A stretch of 64,000 bases of DNA from the NCBI RefSeq assembly GCF_041890415.1, contig NZ_CP169056.1:186001-250000 (forward strand), in the 5' to 3' direction. Positions 1 to 9,270 of this stretch are shown here, one piece after another. Each line of letters opens with the position of its first letter. Position 1 is the first letter of the stretch. The notes under the pieces are model-generated. The model was given only the letters and a program-made list of their open reading frames with translations. It was not told where the DNA came from and made no database searches. A program made the position numbers and the translations under genes. Source of the stretch: Pseudoxanthomonas koreensis_A. GTDB taxonomy: Bacteria; Pseudomonadota; Gammaproteobacteria; Xanthomonadales; Xanthomonadaceae.

Positions 1-170
1 ATGCCCGGGGCATGGGACGAGGCCGCGTGCCACGGCGTGCGCTGGGCAGGTCTCCCACGCCAGTATAGGCGCGCGGCGGGCACTCCACGATGGGACAGAT
101 TGTCCGGGGCATGGCATCGACGGCAGGCCCTGTATGGTGCCCTCTGGATGCAAACCAGGAGGCGCGCCGG

Positions 171-2885
171 ATGAGTACCTATGCACTGGATGCGGTGTTC
201 CGCCCTCGCTCGGTGGCGGTGGTCGGGGCCAGCCCGCGCGAGCGCTCGGTCGGGCGCACGGTGATCCGCAACCTGCGCGATGCCGGTTTTTCCGGTCAGG
301 TGGCGGTGGTCAACCCCAAGTACCCGCAGATCGAAGGCATTGCCACCGTTGCGCGCCTGGCCGACCTGCCATTCCGCCCGAAGCTGGTGGTGGTGTCCAC
401 GCCGGCGGCCACGGTGCCCGGCGTGATTGCCGAGGCCATTGCCGCCGGCGCGCGTGCGGCGGTGGTGGTCACCGCCGGGCTGGGCCACGGCCCCGGCTCG
501 CTGCAGGAGCAGGTGCGCGAGCTGGCGCGGCCGCACGGCCTGCGCATCGTCGGCCCCAACTGCCTGGGGGTGATGGCGCCGCATGCGCGGCTCAACGTCA
601 GCTTCGCCGCGCGCGGCCCGTTGCCGGGCGACCTGGCCCTGGTCTCGCAATCCGGGGCGATTGCCTCGGGCCTGGTGGAATGGGGCGCGGCGCGCTCGAT
701 CGGATTTTCGGCGGTGGTGTCGCTGGGCGATGCGATGGACGTGGATTTCGGCGACCTGCTGGACTGGTTCGCCCAGGACCGCAAGACCCGCGCGATCCTG
801 CTGTACATCGAATCGCTGCGCGATGCGCGCAAGTTCATGTCCGCCGCGCGCGCGGCGGCGCGGTCCAAGCCGGTGGTGGTGGTCAAGTCCGGGCGCCACG
901 CCCAGGGTGCCAAGGCCGCGGCCACCCACACCGGCGCGCTGGCCGGGTCCGATGCCGTGTACGACGCGGCCTTCCGCCGCGCCGGCCTGTTGCGGGTGCT
1001 GGCGCTGGACGAGCTGTTTGCCGCGGCGCAGACCCTGGGCCGGCTGCACAGCGCGCCCGGCCGGCGCCTGGCCATGCTCACCAATGGCGGCGGCCTCGGG
1101 GTGCTGGCCGTGGATCGGCTGGTCGACCTTGGCGGTACCGTGGCCGCGCTGGATGCGGCCACCGTGGCGCGGCTGGATGCGGTGCTGCCGCCGACCTGGT
1201 CGCGGGCCAACCCGGTGGACATCGTCGGCGATGCCGATGCCGGCCGTTACACCGCCGCACTCGAGGCCCTGCTGGCCAGCGACGACAACGATGCGGTGCT
1301 GGTGATGAACGTGCCCACCGCGCTGTCGGCGCCGGTGGAGGCGGCCGAGGCGGTGGCCGGCGTGCTCGAGCGCCGCGCGCGCAGCACGCCGCACAAGCCG
1401 GTGCTGGGGGTGTGGCTGGGCAGTCCGCCCGAAGCGGTGGCGCGGCTGGACGCGGCCGGCGTTCCCACCTACGCCACCGAGTCCGATGCGGTGCGTGGCT
1501 ACACCTACCTGGTGCGCCACCGCGAGGCCCAGCAAGCGCTGATGGAAACTCCGCCCAGCCTGCCGGAGGATTTCGTGGTCGACGCCGCGGCCGCGCAGGC
1601 GATCGTGGCCGACGCACTGGCCCAGGGCCGGCAGTGGCTCGACCCGCTGGAAGTGGCCGCGCTGATGCAGGCCTATGGCATCCCGATCGCCGAGACCATC
1701 CTGGCCGCCGACCCGGACGCGGCGGTGGCCGCGGCCGCGCCGATGCTGGCGCGCGGCACCCCGGTGGCGCTGAAGATCCTCTCGCCCGACATCGTCCACA
1801 AGTCCGACGTCGATGGCGTGCGCCTGAACCTGGCCAGCGCGGACTCGGTGCGCGAGGCCGCCGCCGGAATCCTTGCGCGTGCGCGCCAATTGCGCCCGCA
1901 GGCCGACATCCACGGCGTGACCGTGCACCCGATGATCGTCAAGTCCAAGGCGCGCGAACTGATCTGCGGCTTGGCCGACGACGCCACCTTCGGCCCGGTG
2001 GTGGTGTTCGGCCGCGGCGGCACCGCGGTGGAGGTGATCGACGACAAGGCCCTGGCCCTGCCGCCACTGGACCTGCGCCTGGCCCACGACCTGATCTCGC
2101 GCACCCGCGTCTCGCGCATCCTCAAGGCCTACCGTGACGTGCCGGCGGCCGACGAGCGCGCCATCGCGCTGGTGCTGGTGAAACTGGCGCAGCTGGCCGC
2201 CGATGTGCCGCAGGTGCGCGAACTGGACATCAACCCGCTGCTGGCCGACCGCGATGGAGTGATCGCGCTGGACGCACGCGTGGCCATCGGCCCGTACCAG
2301 GAAAGCGGCAAGGGGCCGTGGCATCCGCGCTTCGTGATCCGCCCCTATCCAAAGGAGTGGGAGCGCGAGGTGGCGCTGGCCAATGGCCGGCACATGCAGG
2401 TGCGCCCGGTGCGCCCGGAGGACGAGGCGATGTTCCGCGCGTTCTTCGAAAAGGTCACCGAGGAGGACCTGCGCCTGCGCTTCTTCTCGGCGGTGCGCCA
2501 CTTCAGCCACGAGTTCATCGCCCGCCTGACCCAGCTCGACTACGCCCGCTCCATCGCCCTGGTGGCGGTCGACCCGGACAACGGCCAGATGCTGGGCGCG
2601 GTGCGCCTGCTGGCCGACGCCAATTACCAGCGCGGCGAGTACGGCATCCTGGTGCGCTCGGACCTCAAGGGCTACGGCATCGGCTGGCAGCTGATGCGCA
2701 TCATGATCGAGTGGGCCGGCAGCATCGGCCTGGCCACGGTGGAAGGCCAGGTGCTGCGCGAGAACGGCACCATGCTGGCGATGTGCCGGCAGCTGGGCTT
2801 CCGCGTGGTCCCGGACCGCGAGGATCCGACGATGATGAACGTGGCCCTGGACGTGGCCGCCGGCAACGCCGCCCCGGCTCCGTAG
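171..2885 (+). CDS. Bifunctional NDP-forming acyl-CoA synthetase / GNAT acetyltransferase (Pat-like)
   Basis: A 904-residue fusion. Residues 1-130 form a CoA-binding Rossmann domain (SVAVVGASPRERSVGRTV near the start). A succinyl-CoA-ligase-like region follows, with THTGALAG placing a possible phosphohistidine at about residue 253. An ATP-grasp domain (VALKILSPDIVHKSDVDGV) spans about 500-720, and a C-terminal GNAT domain covers about 750-895. Proteins with this order include the protein-lysine acetyltransferases Pat/PatZ, which acetylate and inactivate acetyl-CoA synthetase; cytosolic. The start at 171 has an AGGAGG eight bases upstream, whereas the longer frame from 90 has none. The TAG stop is the first part of a REP repeat. 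Whether the ligase half is active or only senses acyl-CoA cannot be told from sequence. Confidence 0.9.
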   Translation: MSTYALDAVFRPRSVAVVGASPRERSVGRTVIRNLRDAGFSGQVAVVNPKYPQIEGIATVARLADLPFRPKLVVVSTPAATVPGVIAEAIAAGARAAVVVTAGLGHGPGSLQEQVRELARPHGLRIVGPNCLGVMAPHARLNVSFAARGPLPGDLALVSQSGAIASGLVEWGAARSIGFSAVVSLGDAMDVDFGDLLDWFAQDRKTRAILLYIESLRDARKFMSAARAAARSKPVVVVKSGRHAQGAKAAATHTGALAGSDAVYDAAFRRAGLLRVLALDELFAAAQTLGRLHSAPGRRLAMLTNGGGLGVLAVDRLVDLGGTVAALDAATVARLDAVLPPTWSRANPVDIVGDADAGRYTAALEALLASDDNDAVLVMNVPTALSAPVEAAEAVAGVLERRARSTPHKPVLGVWLGSPPEAVARLDAAGVPTYATESDAVRGYTYLVRHREAQQALMETPPSLPEDFVVDAAAAQAIVADALAQGRQWLDPLEVAALMQAYGIPIAETILAADPDAAVAAAAPMLARGTPVALKILSPDIVHKSDVDGVRLNLASADSVREAAAGILARARQLRPQADIHGVTVHPMIVKSKARELICGLADDATFGPVVVFGRGGTAVEVIDDKALALPPLDLRLAHDLISRTRVSRILKAYRDVPAADERAIALVLVKLAQLAADVPQVRELDINPLLADRDGVIALDARVAIGPYQESGKGPWHPRFVIRPYPKEWEREVALANGRHMQVRPVRPEDEAMFRAFFEKVTEEDLRLRFFSAVRHFSHEFIARLTQLDYARSIALVAVDPDNGQMLGAVRLLADANYQRGEYGILVRSDLKGYGIGWQLMRIMIEWAGSIGLATVEGQVLRENGTMLAMCRQLGFRVVPDREDPTMMNVALDVAAGNAAPAP

Positions 2886-2985
2886 GAGCCGGTCTTGCCG
2901 GCGACCCTTGCGCAGGATGGATTTCGATGAAACCCGTTGCGCGCACGCATGCGCCATCACGGTCGCCGGCAAGGCCGGCTCCTAC
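2882..2985. repeat. Inverted pair of REP elements between convergent genes
   Basis: A GTAGGAGCC...GGCGACC element lies at 2882-2906 and its reverse complement at 2961-2985, with about 54 bases between. Each arm is itself an imperfect GCCGG/CCGGC hairpin, and the pair can fold into a larger stem. It sits between two convergent genes and contains both of their TAG stop codons, so it probably serves as a bidirectional terminator or mRNA end. Confidence 0.85.
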
Positions 2986-4169
2986 ACGGTGTCCGCCGGC
3001 ACCCGTACGTGGCCTTGCATCAGGACCCGCGCGCTGCGGCTCATCACCGCGCCGGTCACGGCCCACTGCCCGTCCACCTGCGCGACCGTGGCGCCGACGC
3101 GCAGGGTGCCGGAGGGGTGGCCGAAGCGCACCGCCTCGCGCGCGCCACCGCCGGCCGCACGGTTGACCAGGGTGCCCGGTACCGCTGCCGCCGCCGCGAT
3201 CGCGACCGCGGCCGTGCCCATCATCGCGTGGTGCAGCTTGCCCATGGACAGTGCGCGCACGCTGAGGTCGATGTCGCCGGCAGCAACCAGCGTGCCGCTG
3301 GACGCCATGTAGTCCCTCGGCGGCGCGACGAAGGCGACCTTGGGCGTGTGCTGGCGCGTGAGCGCTTCGCCCGGCGTGGCGATCAGGCCCATGCGCAGCG
3401 CACCGGCGACGCGGATCGCTTCCAGCCTGGCCAGTGCGGCGCGGTCGTCGTTGATTGCACGCTGCAGTTCGGTGCCATCGCAGCCGATGTCGTCGGCGTT
3501 GACGAAGACGGTGGGAATGCCGGCGCTGACCAGCGTCGCCGGCAACGGGCCGATGCCGGGCACGTCGAGCGTATCGACCAGGTTGCCGGTGGGGAACAAC
3601 GCGCCGCCCGCCTCGCCGTCATCGGATGGGTCGAGGAATTCCAGCACGATCTCGGCTGCCGGAAAGGCCACGCCATCCAGCGCGAAATCGCCGGTTTCCT
3701 GCACCTCGCCCGCGACCATCGGCACGTGGGCGAGGATGGTCCTGCCGATGTTCGTCTGCCAGATGCGCACCGTGCAGCGGCCATCGCGTGGCACCCGCGC
3801 CGGGTCGAGCATGCCGCTGGAAATCGCGAACGGCCCCACCGCCGAGGACAGGTTGCCGCAGTTGCCGCTCCAGTCCACCAGGGCGCTGTCGATCGCCACC
3901 TGGCCATAGAGATAGTCCACGTCATGGTCCGGCCGGGTCGAGGGCGCCACGATCACGCACTTGCTGGTGCTGGACGTCGCCCCGCCCATGCCGTCGGTGT
4001 GCTTGGCGTAGGGATCGGGCGAGCCGATCACTCGCAGCAGCAGCGCATCGCGCGCCGGCCCCGGCACGCGCGCCGCTTCGGGCAGGTCCTCGAGGCGGAA
4101 GAACACGCCCTTGGAAGTGCCGCCGCGCATCCAGGTGGCGGCAATGCGGAGTTGTGGACGGGTACTCAT
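2982..4169 (-). CDS. prpF: 2-methylaconitate cis-trans isomerase PrpF
   Basis: The 395-residue product matches the PrpF family (diaminopimelate-epimerase-like fold). It has the conserved N-terminal MRGGTSKGVFF and the Cys-containing GNCGNLSSAVG segment. PrpF isomerises the 2-methylaconitate made by AcnD so that the aconitase AcnB can complete the 2-methylcitrate cycle of propionate breakdown; cytosolic. The start at 4169 gives MSTRPQLRIAATWMRGG, which matches the usual N-terminus; an upstream ATG at 4223 adds an unlikely leader. It lies 64 bases downstream of acnD on the same strand. Its TAG stop is supplied by a REP element. Confidence 0.93.
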   Translation of the reverse strand: MSTRPQLRIAATWMRGGTSKGVFFRLEDLPEAARVPGPARDALLLRVIGSPDPYAKHTDGMGGATSSTSKCVIVAPSTRPDHDVDYLYGQVAIDSALVDWSGNCGNLSSAVGPFAISSGMLDPARVPRDGRCTVRIWQTNIGRTILAHVPMVAGEVQETGDFALDGVAFPAAEIVLEFLDPSDDGEAGGALFPTGNLVDTLDVPGIGPLPATLVSAGIPTVFVNADDIGCDGTELQRAINDDRAALARLEAIRVAGALRMGLIATPGEALTRQHTPKVAFVAPPRDYMASSGTLVAAGDIDLSVRALSMGKLHHAMMGTAAVAIAAAAAVPGTLVNRAAGGGAREAVRFGHPSGTLRVGATVAQVDGQWAVTGAVMSRSARVLMQGHVRVPADTV

Positions 4170-4233
4170 CGTGATCCGGGTCGTTCGGAAGGAATGTATC
4201 AGCGGTGGCCGCAGGCCGGCCACGGCCGTGCCA

Positions 4234-6846
4234 TCACGCCGCCGATGCCTCCAGGAAATCCTGGGCGAAGCGCTGCAGCACGCCGCCGGCGGCGTAGATC
4301 GACAGCTCCTCGTCGGCGTCGATCCGGCAGGTGACCGGCACCTCGGTGCTGGATCCGTCGCGACGGTGGATCACCAGGGCGAGCGTCGCGCCTGGCGCCG
4401 GCGTGCCGGCCACGTCGAAGGTTTCGCTGCCATCGATGCCCAGGGTCAGGCGCGTGGTGCCCGGCTGGAACTGCAGCGGCAGCACGCCCATGCCGATCAG
4501 GTTGGTGCGGTGGATGCGCTCGAAGCCCTCGGCCACGATCGCCTCCACGCCCGCCAGGCGCACGCCCTTGGCCGCCCAGTCGCGCGAGCTGCCCTGGCCA
4601 TAGTCGGCGCCGGCAATGATCACCAGCGGCTGGCGGCGCTGCATGTAGGTTTCGATCACCTCCCACATGCGCATCACCGTGCCTTCCGGCTCCAGCCGCG
4701 CCAGCGAGCCCTGCTTGACCGCGCCATCCACCACGGCCATCTCGTTGACCAGTTTCGGGTTGGCGAAGGTGGCGCGCTGGGCGGTGAGGTGGTCGCCGCG
4801 GTGGGTGGCGTAGGAGTTGAAGTCCTCTTCGGGCACTCCCATCGAGGCCAGGTATTGGCCGGCCGCGCTGTCGGCCAGGATGGCGTTGGATGGTGACAGG
4901 TGGTCGGTGGTGATGTTGTCGCCCAGCACCGCCAGCGCGCGCATGCCGGTGAGCGTGCGCTCGCCGGCCAGGGCGCCTTCCCAGTACGGCGGGCGGCGGA
5001 TGTAGGTGGATTGCGGGCGCCAGTCGTAGAGCGGGGCGACCGCGCCGCCATGCTCCACGCGCACGTCGAACATCGGCCCGTAGACCATGCGGAAATGCTC
5101 GGGCTTGACGCTGGCGCGCACGATCGCGTCGATCTGCGCGTCCTCTGGCCAGATGTCCTTGAGCCGCACCGGCTGGCCATCGGCATCGATGCCCAGCACG
5201 TCCTTCTCGATGTCGAAGCGCACCGTGCCGGCGATGGCATAGGCCACCACCAGCGGCGGCGAGGCCAGGAACGCCTGCTTCGCATAGGGGTGGATGCGGC
5301 CGTCGAAGTTGCGGTTGCCGCTGAGCACGGCCACCGAATACACGTCGCGCGCGATGATCTCGCGCTGGATCGCCGGGTCCAGGGCGCCGCTCATGCCGTT
5401 GCAGGTGGTGCAGGCGAAGCCGACGATGCCGAAGCCCAGCGTCTCCAGTTCCGGCAGCAGGCCGGCTTCTTCCAGGTACAACTGCACCGCGCGCGAGCCC
5501 GGCGCCAGCGAGGTCTTCACCCACGGCTTGCGCAGCAGCCCACGCGCATTGGCGTTGCGCGCCAGCAGGCCGGCGGCAATCACGTTGCGCGGGTTGGAGG
5601 TGTTGGTGCAACTGGTGATCGCGGCGATGATCACCGCGCCGTCCGGCAGCAGGCCGCCGGCCTCTTCGCCACGCGCGGCCTGCAGCTTGTGGCCATCGGC
5701 GATGCCGCGCTCGGCCAGGTCGCTGGTCGGCAGCTTGCGGTGCGGGTTGGATGGCCCGGCCATGGTCCGCACCACGGCCGACAGGTCGAACTCCAGCGTG
5801 CGCTCGTACTGCACCTGGCCCAGGGTATCGGCCCACAGGCCGGCGGCCCTTGCGTAGGTTTCCACCAGTTGCACCTGGGCCTCTTGGCGGCCGGTCAGGC
5901 GCAGGTAGTCCAGGGTCTGCTGGTCGATCGCGAACAGTCCGGCGGTGGCGCCGTACTCGGGGCACATGTTGGAAATGGTGGCGCGGTCGCCGATGGTCAG
6001 GGCCGCGGCGCCTTCGCCGAAGAACTCCAGGTAATGGCCCACCACCCGTTCGGCGCGCAGGAATCCGGTCAGCGCCAGGACCACGTCGGTGGCGGTGATG
6101 CCCGGCTGCGGGCGGCCGCACAGCTTGACCCCGGTGATCGGCGGCAGCCGCATCCACGAGGCGCGGCCCAGCATCACGCTTTCGGCTTCAAGCCCGCCCA
6201 CGCCAATGGCGATCACGCCCAGCGCATTCACGTGCGGGGTGTGGCTGTCGGTGCCCACGCAGGTGTCGGGGAAGGCCACGCCGTCGCCCACGTACACCAC
6301 CGGCGACATCTTCTCCAGGTTGATCTGGTGCATGATCCCGTTGCCCGGCGGGATCACCTCGACATTGGCAAACGCGCGCCGGCACCACTTGATGAAGTCG
6401 AAGCGGTCGGCGTTGCGGCGATCCTCGATCGCGCGGTTCCTGGCCAATGCCTGCGGATCGGTGCCGCTGTGTTCCACCGCCAGCGAGTGGTCCACGATCA
6501 ATTGCACAGGCACCACCGGGTTGACCCGGGTCGGGTCGCCGCCACGCGCGGCGATCGCGTCGCGCAGGCCGGCCAGGTCCACCAGTGCGGTCTGGCCGAG
6601 GATGTCGTGGCACACCACCCGGACCGGGAACCAGGGGAAGTCCAGGTCACGGCGGCGTTCGACCAGTTGCAGCAGGTAGTCGTGCAGCCGGGCCGGGTCG
6701 GCGCGGCGCACCAGGTTTTCGGCATGTACCCGCGCGGTGAAGGGCAGGCCGGCCCATGCGCCGGGCCGCAGCGCTTCCACCGCCTGGCGCGCGTCGAACC
6801 ACTGCAGCGACGTGCCGGGCAGGGGTTTGCGGTACTGGATGTTCAT
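4234..6846 (-). CDS. acnD: Fe/S-dependent 2-methylisocitrate dehydratase AcnD
   Basis: The 870-residue aconitase-family enzyme carries the cluster-binding motifs SCTNTSNPRNV and CTTCNGMSG and a C-terminal swivel domain (ADYGQGSSRDWAAKGVRLAG). The N-terminus MNIQYRKPLPGTSLQWFDAR is typical of AcnD rather than AcnA/AcnB. It dehydrates 2-methylcitrate to 2-methylaconitate. It is co-directional with prpF, forming the usual acnD-prpF pair. The partner genes prpB and prpC are not next to it: upstream on this strand is the 3' end of the nitrite reductase cluster. The start at 6846 was chosen because the longer frame adds about 60 low-complexity residues. Confidence 0.94.
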   Translation of the reverse strand: MNIQYRKPLPGTSLQWFDARQAVEALRPGAWAGLPFTARVHAENLVRRADPARLHDYLLQLVERRRDLDFPWFPVRVVCHDILGQTALVDLAGLRDAIAARGGDPTRVNPVVPVQLIVDHSLAVEHSGTDPQALARNRAIEDRRNADRFDFIKWCRRAFANVEVIPPGNGIMHQINLEKMSPVVYVGDGVAFPDTCVGTDSHTPHVNALGVIAIGVGGLEAESVMLGRASWMRLPPITGVKLCGRPQPGITATDVVLALTGFLRAERVVGHYLEFFGEGAAALTIGDRATISNMCPEYGATAGLFAIDQQTLDYLRLTGRQEAQVQLVETYARAAGLWADTLGQVQYERTLEFDLSAVVRTMAGPSNPHRKLPTSDLAERGIADGHKLQAARGEEAGGLLPDGAVIIAAITSCTNTSNPRNVIAAGLLARNANARGLLRKPWVKTSLAPGSRAVQLYLEEAGLLPELETLGFGIVGFACTTCNGMSGALDPAIQREIIARDVYSVAVLSGNRNFDGRIHPYAKQAFLASPPLVVAYAIAGTVRFDIEKDVLGIDADGQPVRLKDIWPEDAQIDAIVRASVKPEHFRMVYGPMFDVRVEHGGAVAPLYDWRPQSTYIRRPPYWEGALAGERTLTGMRALAVLGDNITTDHLSPSNAILADSAAGQYLASMGVPEEDFNSYATHRGDHLTAQRATFANPKLVNEMAVVDGAVKQGSLARLEPEGTVMRMWEVIETYMQRRQPLVIIAGADYGQGSSRDWAAKGVRLAGVEAIVAEGFERIHRTNLIGMGVLPLQFQPGTTRLTLGIDGSETFDVAGTPAPGATLALVIHRRDGSSTEVPVTCRIDADEELSIYAAGGVLQRFAQDFLEASAA

Positions 6847-7090
6847 GGCGGCCCCCGCAGGCAGTGGCCCGGGTCCATTGCCGCCGGCGTGGCGGCCTGC
6901 CGGACGTGGCGGGCATGGAGGTATGGGCCTGATTCTACTGCCGCGTTGCGCGCGGCAATGGCCGGTTGCCCGTCTGCCACCTGAAACATGCCGGACATCG
7001 CCGCCATGGGTTGATGCCGGCAATCAATGCATCAGCACCGCCATCGTCGCGTTCCTCTTCCCGCGCAGTGCGCGCGGTGCGGTGCGGGGC

Positions 7091-7324
7091 TCAGCCGCTG
7101 CAGCCGCCGCAGCACACCGACGGCTGCAGCTCGATGTCGGCCACGGCCACCGGATGCCCGGCTGCGGCCAGGGTCATGGCCAGTTCGAAGGGCTGGATGC
7201 AGGTGGAGACGCGCACGCGGCCGTCGGCCGTGTCCACGTCCACCAGGCCGGCCGGGTCGATGTCCAGCAGGCGTTGTTCGATGTCCTGCAGTTGCGGGTG
7301 TTCGATGCTGATCTTGAATTCCAT
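7091..7324 (-). CDS. Small HMA-like protein with a C-terminal cysteine cluster
   Basis: The 77-residue product has a predicted beta-alpha-beta-beta-alpha-beta layout that resembles heavy-metal-associated (HMA) chaperones: FKISIEH, QLQDIEQRLLDID, GLVDVDTADGRVRVSTCI, FELAMTLAAAGHPV, VADIELQ. The usual MxCxxC metal loop after strand 1 is missing. Instead the protein ends in CCGGCSG, with one further Cys in STCIQPF. It is the last gene of the nirK-nirV-SCO-azurin cluster, 56 bases after azurin and separated from it by a strong hairpin. A cytosolic copper-handling role is inferred from fold and context only. There is no signal peptide. Confidence 0.7.
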   Translation of the reverse strand: MEFKISIEHPQLQDIEQRLLDIDPAGLVDVDTADGRVRVSTCIQPFELAMTLAAAGHPVAVADIELQPSVCCGGCSG

Positions 7325-7346
7325 GTGTGGATCTCCCGGGAAGCAT

Positions 7347-7371
7347 CCGGGCCGCCGTGGGGGCGGCCCGG
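7347..7371. terminator. Hairpin between azurin and the HMA-like gene
   Basis: A perfect 10-bp GC stem (7347-7356 with 7362-7371) and a 5-base loop lie just after the azurin stop codon on the minus strand. No U-tract follows. It may be a partial terminator or an mRNA 3'-end stabiliser that sets azurin above the last gene. Confidence 0.55.
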
Positions 7372-7380
7372 CGCATCCAC

Positions 7381-7836
7381 TTACTTGGTGACGACCAGCT
7401 TGCCCTTCATCAGGGTGGAGTGGCCGGGGAAGCTGCAGAAGAACGAGTAGTCGCCGCCGGCGGCCAGCTTCTTGCCGGAGAAGGTGATCTTGGTCTTCTC
7501 GCCGCCGCCGATGACGTGGGTGGCGGCAATCACGCGGGCGTCGTCCTTGGGCACGTAGTGGTTGGCAGCGCCGGCCTTGATCGCGTCGCGGGCCAGGGCG
7601 GCCAGGTCCGGGGTCTTGGTGATGACCACGTTGTGGCCCATCGCGGCGGCCGGCAACTTGCCGGTGTGCACCAGCTCGATGGTCACGGTGGCGCAGGACG
7701 CCGAGACGGTGGCCTCCTTGAGGTCGAACTTCATGGCGTCGTCGCCCTTGAGCGCGATGGTGCAGTTGCCGGCGGCGTGGGCCATGCCGGCGGCACCGAA
7801 CAGGGCCAGGGCAAACAGGGTGCGGGTGAGTTTCAT
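7381..7836 (-). CDS. azu: Azurin (type 1 copper electron carrier)
   Basis: A 151-residue periplasmic cupredoxin. A Sec signal peptide (MKLTRTLFALALFGAAGMAHA) is followed by a mature protein beginning AGNCTIAL. The copper ligands are visible: His in MGHNVV, and Cys, His and Met in FCSFPGHSTLMKG. The paired cysteines for the azurin disulfide (NCTI and SASCAT) are present. Azurins shuttle electrons in the periplasm, here most likely to the NirK two genes upstream or as part of its redox chain. It lies 48 bases downstream of the SCO gene in the same direction. Start has a GGAG-type ribosome site. Confidence 0.95.
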   Translation of the reverse strand: MKLTRTLFALALFGAAGMAHAAGNCTIALKGDDAMKFDLKEATVSASCATVTIELVHTGKLPAAAMGHNVVITKTPDLAALARDAIKAGAANHYVPKDDARVIAATHVIGGGEKTKITFSGKKLAAGGDYSFFCSFPGHSTLMKGKLVVTK

Positions 7837-7884
7837 GTGGGGATCTCCTTGCTGGGGTCGGGGGTAAGGTGATGGAAGTATGGA

Positions 7885-8484
7885 TCAGGGCTGGGCGAGG
7901 GCATCGCGCACCTTGTCGAGGAATGCCGGATTGGCGGCGGCGCCGGCCACTTCGGATCGTGCGACCTCCTGGCCGTCGGCGTCCAGCAGTACCAGCACGC
8001 TGGTGTGGTTGATGCTGCCGTCCTCGCGGAAGCGGTAGCGCACGTCCAGCACGCTGGCCAGGGCACGCACGTCGTCCGCCTGCGGCTGCAGGAACCGCCA
8101 GTGTGTATCCACGCGGTGGCGTTGCGCCAGGTCGGCCAGCACCGCGGGAGTGTCGCGTGCCGGGTCCAGGCTGATCATGGCGATATCCAGGCGCTCGCGC
8201 TGGGCATCGGGCAGCAGCTTCTGCACCGCCTTGGCGTTCTCGATGACCAGCGGACACGTCAGGTGGCAGTTGGCGTAGATCATCGACACCAGTTGCGCAC
8301 GCCCGCGCAGTGCGTCCCAGCGCAGGGCGTTGCCGTGCTGGTCGGTCAGTCCGGCCTGCAGGTGGTAGAGCGACTTGCCAGGCAATGCCTGCGCCGTCGT
8401 GGTGCCGGCGGCCTGCGCCTGCGGCGTGGCCGCGGCCATCGCCACGGCGATGCCGAGCACCAGGGAAATGATGGGGGACTTCAT
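7885..8484 (-). CDS. SCO1/SenC family copper chaperone
   Basis: A 199-residue exported thioredoxin-fold protein. A signal peptide (about residues 1-25) is followed by the copper-binding CHLTC (CxxxC) and the distal His in SINHTSV, the three SCO ligands. SCO proteins deliver copper to or reduce thiols at CuA or other copper sites in the periplasm. Its position right after nirK and nirV suggests it metallates or maintains NirK rather than a cytochrome oxidase. The start codon overlaps the nirV stop by four bases (8481-8484, ATGA), implying translational coupling. Confidence 0.9.
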   Translation of the reverse strand: MKSPIISLVLGIAVAMAAATPQAQAAGTTTAQALPGKSLYHLQAGLTDQHGNALRWDALRGRAQLVSMIYANCHLTCPLVIENAKAVQKLLPDAQRERLDIAMISLDPARDTPAVLADLAQRHRVDTHWRFLQPQADDVRALASVLDVRYRFREDGSINHTSVLVLLDADGQEVARSEVAGAAANPAFLDKVRDALAQP

Positions 8485-9263
8485 GGCTGGCTCCTTGCGC
8501 AGCGGAAACCGAGGTTGCCCAGGGTGGCGGCGGGCTGCAGCGCCGACAGCAGGACGAAACGCTTGACCACGCCGTAATCGGTGCGGTCGTTGAATGACAG
8601 GGCGGTGGCACCGCAGTAGCGCAGGGCCTCGCCGTCTTCCTGGCCGCGGCTGTCGCTGTCGCCCAGCAGCGAGGCGAAATCCCCGCTCCATTCCCAGGTG
8701 GCACCGTGCAGGCCGTACACGCCCCAGGCGTTGGCCGGTGCGCCGGGCGCCGCATCCATTGCCCGCGGCGTGCCGTCGTTGATCTGGCGCATGCGCCACG
8801 CCGGGTCGCTGCGGGCGTCGCTGCGGGTGGCATCGGCGGCGGCCGCGTACTCCCACTCCAGGAAGGTCGGCAGGCGCGCGCCCTGGGCGCGGCAGTAGGC
8901 ATCGGCGGCATACCAGTTCACGTGCACCACCGGTGCCTGCGGGTCGGCCATCGCGCCGGGGCCATCGGCCGAAGCCCAGTGGCCCAGGTAGCCGGGGCTG
9001 GCGAACACGGCCGGGATCCGGTCGCGCCGCCAGTTCGGGTGGGTGGCCAGGAATGCGGCGTACTGCGCGTTGCTGACCGGCCGTTCCATCAGCTGGAAGG
9101 AGGCCACCGGCATCGTTGCGGCGGCCTCCTCGAAGCGGACCGAGGAACGGAACGGGCCACCATCGATTGCCCGGTACTGCGCCGGGGCATCCGTGGCATC
9201 CATGGCGCCGGCGGTGGCCGGCGCCAGGATCGCGGCAAGCATCAGTGGCAGCAGCCGTTCCAT
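8481..9263 (-). CDS. nirV: NirV-like formylglycine-generating-enzyme (SUMF1) family protein
   Basis: The 260-residue exported protein has a signal peptide (about 1-20) and a C-type-lectin-like FGE/sulfatase-modifying fold. Features are RPVSNAQYAAFLATHP, VVHVNWYAADAYCRAQGARLPTFLEWEYAA and the C-terminal TLGNLGFRCARS. NirV genes typically sit directly downstream of nirK in denitrifiers; their biochemical role is unsettled, with copper-site assembly often suggested. It starts 7 bases after nirK and overlaps the next gene by 4 bases. The paired active-site cysteines of true FGEs are not obvious, so it is probably not a sulfatase modifier. Confidence 0.85.
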   Translation of the reverse strand: MERLLPLMLAAILAPATAGAMDATDAPAQYRAIDGGPFRSSVRFEEAAATMPVASFQLMERPVSNAQYAAFLATHPNWRRDRIPAVFASPGYLGHWASADGPGAMADPQAPVVHVNWYAADAYCRAQGARLPTFLEWEYAAAADATRSDARSDPAWRMRQINDGTPRAMDAAPGAPANAWGVYGLHGATWEWSGDFASLLGDSDSRGQEDGEALRYCGATALSFNDRTDYGVVKRFVLLSALQPAATLGNLGFRCARSQP

Positions 9264-9270
9264 TGTGTCC

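Noticed and set aside
1..170. A gene or promoter at the left edge
   Set aside because: The first 170 bases show a short CCCGGG-centred palindrome (ATGCCCGGGGCAT) but no frame with support and no clear -35/-10 pair.
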